Source: Struthio camelus
Lineage: Eukaryota; Chordata; Aves; Struthioniformes; Struthionidae
Assembly: GCF_040807025.1 (NCBI RefSeq)
Contig: NC_090942.1
Location: 196,720,247-196,784,246 of the forward strand
Direction: 5' to 3'
DNA: 64,000 nt
This document shows, one piece after another, positions 61,827 to 64,000 of the stretch. The translations under genes and the position numbers were made by a program. How positions within the stretch are numbered: position 1 is the first letter of the stretch; each line of letters begins with the position of its first letter. The notes beneath the pieces are model-generated. The model was not told the DNA's origin and did not search any database. It saw only the letters and a list, made by a program, of their open reading frames with translations.

Positions 61827-62499
61827 ATGTGTGACAATTGTAAGAGGCACTTAGTCTGTGTTCTGAAGGGCAGGGGGATATATTTTAAGAATGTGACTTT
61901 CTTGAACTACATGTTTTAAACTTGATTTCAGTCTGACTCCCTGCAGAAGAGATGATTTTCCATTACTTATCAAAGTGGTTAAAGTGGTTAATTTATACTT
62001 GCACTACACCATTCAGCGCAAAGAATCTCACAGTACCTATAGAAATGCAAAGAATATCAAGTTTGAAAAATTACTATGAGAATGTACTAGTCTGAGCAAA
62101 AATTGAGGGGTGCTATGTAGTGCACAGCCCTCCTGGATGGCCATATTTAAAAAAAAAGGGGTGGGGGGAGGGTAGGGGAAGACAGCAAATGTGCTTCTTC
62201 TTTACTCCTTATATACTAGCCAGTTTGAAACATGAGCTGTACGGTGAGAAACTGTAATAGCTTGAAGGGGATAGAGAAGCTTAGGAAACACCTTCCCTAT
62301 GAAAGCCATGTTAGGAGACTTAGATTTCTGTGGATTTCATTTTAAGAATAAGTTTCAACCATCTTCTGTATGTGCTTTGTCCGAAATCCACAGACTGTCA
62401 AAAGCTCAGGAGTGACTGCAGTCGCAGCCATGCATGTGTTCTCTTGCATATTTCTATGTAAGCTTTTAAGGGGTTGTACTCATGTACACTCGTGGCATG

Positions 62500-63220
62500 T
62501 CTGCAATGCAGTCTAGACTGAGACTGCAGTATCATATGCATAATGAATTAGCTTTACGCCAGGTAGAGACTGCTTTCTAGCCAAAGCAGCACAGGTTGTA
62601 ACCAGAAAGTACTTAACAAGCCCTGTAAAAGCCTCTGCTTTTCTTCATCCTCAGTAAACTGCCTGTGGTGTAGGAGACTGTATAGTGAACACGTAATGGA
62701 AAAAGTGCCACGCTGTCTCAGTTGGAAAAAGCACTAGAAATTGGTGAATGTTAGTCTCCATTCACTCTCTGTCTCCCTAAACTTACCTCTTCGCAAACAT
62801 ACTTAAATCTTCTAGTGTTAAATACTAAGCTTAATTTATTCATGCGCACTGATGAAGGCATTTTAATGAGCCTGACAGCTGAGCGGCCTCAGACAGAACG
62901 AACTGTCGCTATTCTTGTAAGAGAGCTTGGTAGATTGTCCTGCAATAAACAACAGCCTAACAGAAGAGGATAGCATTTGAATCAATTATGTTGCTTGATT
63001 TTGTCAGCTGGCATATGGTATTTGCAGTCCTTAAATTGGTTTAAAACATAGATCTCCTGCTGTGCTGATAGCTAAATCTGATTATTCAATGATCTGGCTT
63101 TTCCTGTAAGATACCAGAATTAAGCAAGGCAGCATATTTATTACGACATGCACTGAGACTGCATCAGCGCATCCTTTAATGAGGAATTTGTGAAACCAGC
63201 TTTGTGTAGGATTAGGGTAC
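62500..63220. promoter_or_regulatory. Candidate intronic enhancer (homeodomain and E-box rich)
   Basis: Contains ATATGCATAATGAATTAG near 62533-62550 (POU/homeodomain-like), CAGCTG E-boxes near 62876 and 63006, CATATG near 63013, and several TAAT cores such as TTTAATGAGGAA near 63174. No repeat signature is visible over about 700 bp. Site clustering of this kind is common in developmental enhancers, but such short motifs also occur by chance in AT-rich DNA. Only cross-species conservation could settle it. Confidence 0.25.
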
Positions 63221-64000
63221 TGGGGGTGAGCTTTGCCTGTTCCAATGTACCCGGCAGTATCTGGTATTTATAAAGGGAATGGTAATAAAAAGAGTCTTAT
63301 GTGCTACCCTAGATTTTATTAGAGATTCCCTCTGAAGCAGTAACAAATATCTGGTTTCCAAGTACTGTGTAAGAACTTATTTTTATGCCCAGTATTGCAG
63401 TGAGGATTGTTAAAATGGTTACTATGCTGCAATATTTGACTTTCCTGCAGTGTTCCTAAAGAAAATGATGACTGAGTTCATTTGTGACCTGCTGAAGAAC
63501 TCATCTGAGAAAAATTCCCAGATAGACAAGGAAAACATGAGGCAATTGCAATTTAAAACCTGCTTCTGACTTTTTCCTTTTTCTCCCCTCATTGTGTTTT
63601 GTCTCTTTAGTTATAAGTTTGCTGGAACTACATTAATGTTTTCTACTTTTTTACTTACGTAGACATTTAAATGGTCTCCATCATCATCTACACCTTAGAG
63701 ATGAGAAATGTAACATGTTTAGCCACATAGATCAAAACTGCATTGATTCAGTTTTACGAGCTGCTGAACATCCTTAACCCATTCAAAATAACCCATCCTT
63801 TAACCCAGTAAATATCAAATGCAGAAGGTATAAGGAAATGACAAAATAAAATATCATTTTCCAGATTAACTTAAGTCAATTATACCCATTCACAATAGTT
63901 TGTGGGTAGTTTACCTTCCCTCGGTGTTAGAGGAGAACTACATGCTGTTCCTCCCACCTGATAAGCCAACAGTGGTTTGCGGAAGCACTGGATTTACAGG

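Larger units (their letters stand above)
19008..64000 (+). other. DCLK1: DCLK1 intron 3 (5' 45 kb; continues past the window)
   Basis: Begins GTAAGA. The next exon should encode the remainder of doublecortin domain 2, with an acidic FFGDDD-type motif. I looked for that in the open frames to the end and did not find it. A very long intron at this position is known for vertebrate DCLK1. Content is AT-rich non-coding DNA with CR1 remnants, an inverted repeat, hairpins and possible regulatory sites, listed separately. Stretches not covered by those entries (19.0-24.9, 26.7-30.5, 33.3-37.3, 40.2-45.3, 47.6-56.4 and 61.0-62.5 kb) hold nothing else I can name. Confidence 0.85.

Overview
The window looks like part of a bird genome. 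It is AT-rich, interrupted vertebrate sequence with one recognisable protein gene, and every mobile element I could name is a CR1-type LINE. One CR1 copy still has an open reading frame and the typical CR1 3' octamer tail; the others are heavily decayed. CR1 is also common in turtles and crocodilians, so 'bird' is an inference. No prokaryotic, plasmid or phage feature is present.

The gene is the 5' part of DCLK1 (doublecortin-like kinase 1), on the + strand. A CpG island at about 4.64-5.86 kb holds the promoter and a non-coding first exon ending in a strong splice donor at 5333/5334. Exon 2 (8500-8888) starts the protein at 8513. Exon 3 (18661-19007) continues it in frame to residue 241. Both junctions are GT-AG and phase-consistent. 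Together the exons encode the N-terminal tail, doublecortin domain 1 and most of doublecortin domain 2. The rest of domain 2, the Ser/Pro-rich linker and the kinase domain lie beyond the window: from 19008 to the end I see only intron 3.

Layout: 0.7-3.2 kb, decayed CR1 in the 5' flank; 3.2-4.6 kb, unremarkable flank; 4.6-5.9 kb, CpG island and exon 1; 5.3-8.5 kb, intron 1; 8.5-8.9 kb, exon 2; 8.9-18.7 kb, intron 2 with long poly-C and poly-G tracts; 18.7-19.0 kb, exon 3; 19.0-64 kb, intron 3. Intron 3 carries a CR1 fragment (30.5-31.0 kb), a younger antisense CR1 (39.4-40.2 kb), an old sense CR1 (45.3-47.6 kb) and two old CR1 copies arranged 5' end to 5' end (56.4-58.8 kb minus, 58.9-60.9 kb plus).

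The most unusual structure is a 171-bp inverted repeat in intron 3 (24884-25054 and 26513-26683). By direct base-by-base reading the two arms are identical, with 1,458 bp between them. Neutral intron DNA should not stay identical for long, so this is a very recent inverted duplication, a pair kept alike by gene conversion, or an assembly artefact. If real, the pre-mRNA would contain a long perfect double-stranded stem. Other points are a pair of RFX X-box-like sites at 37.34-37.39 kb, a short pre-miRNA-like hairpin at 33.23-33.31 kb, and a G-rich tract in the likely 5' UTR.
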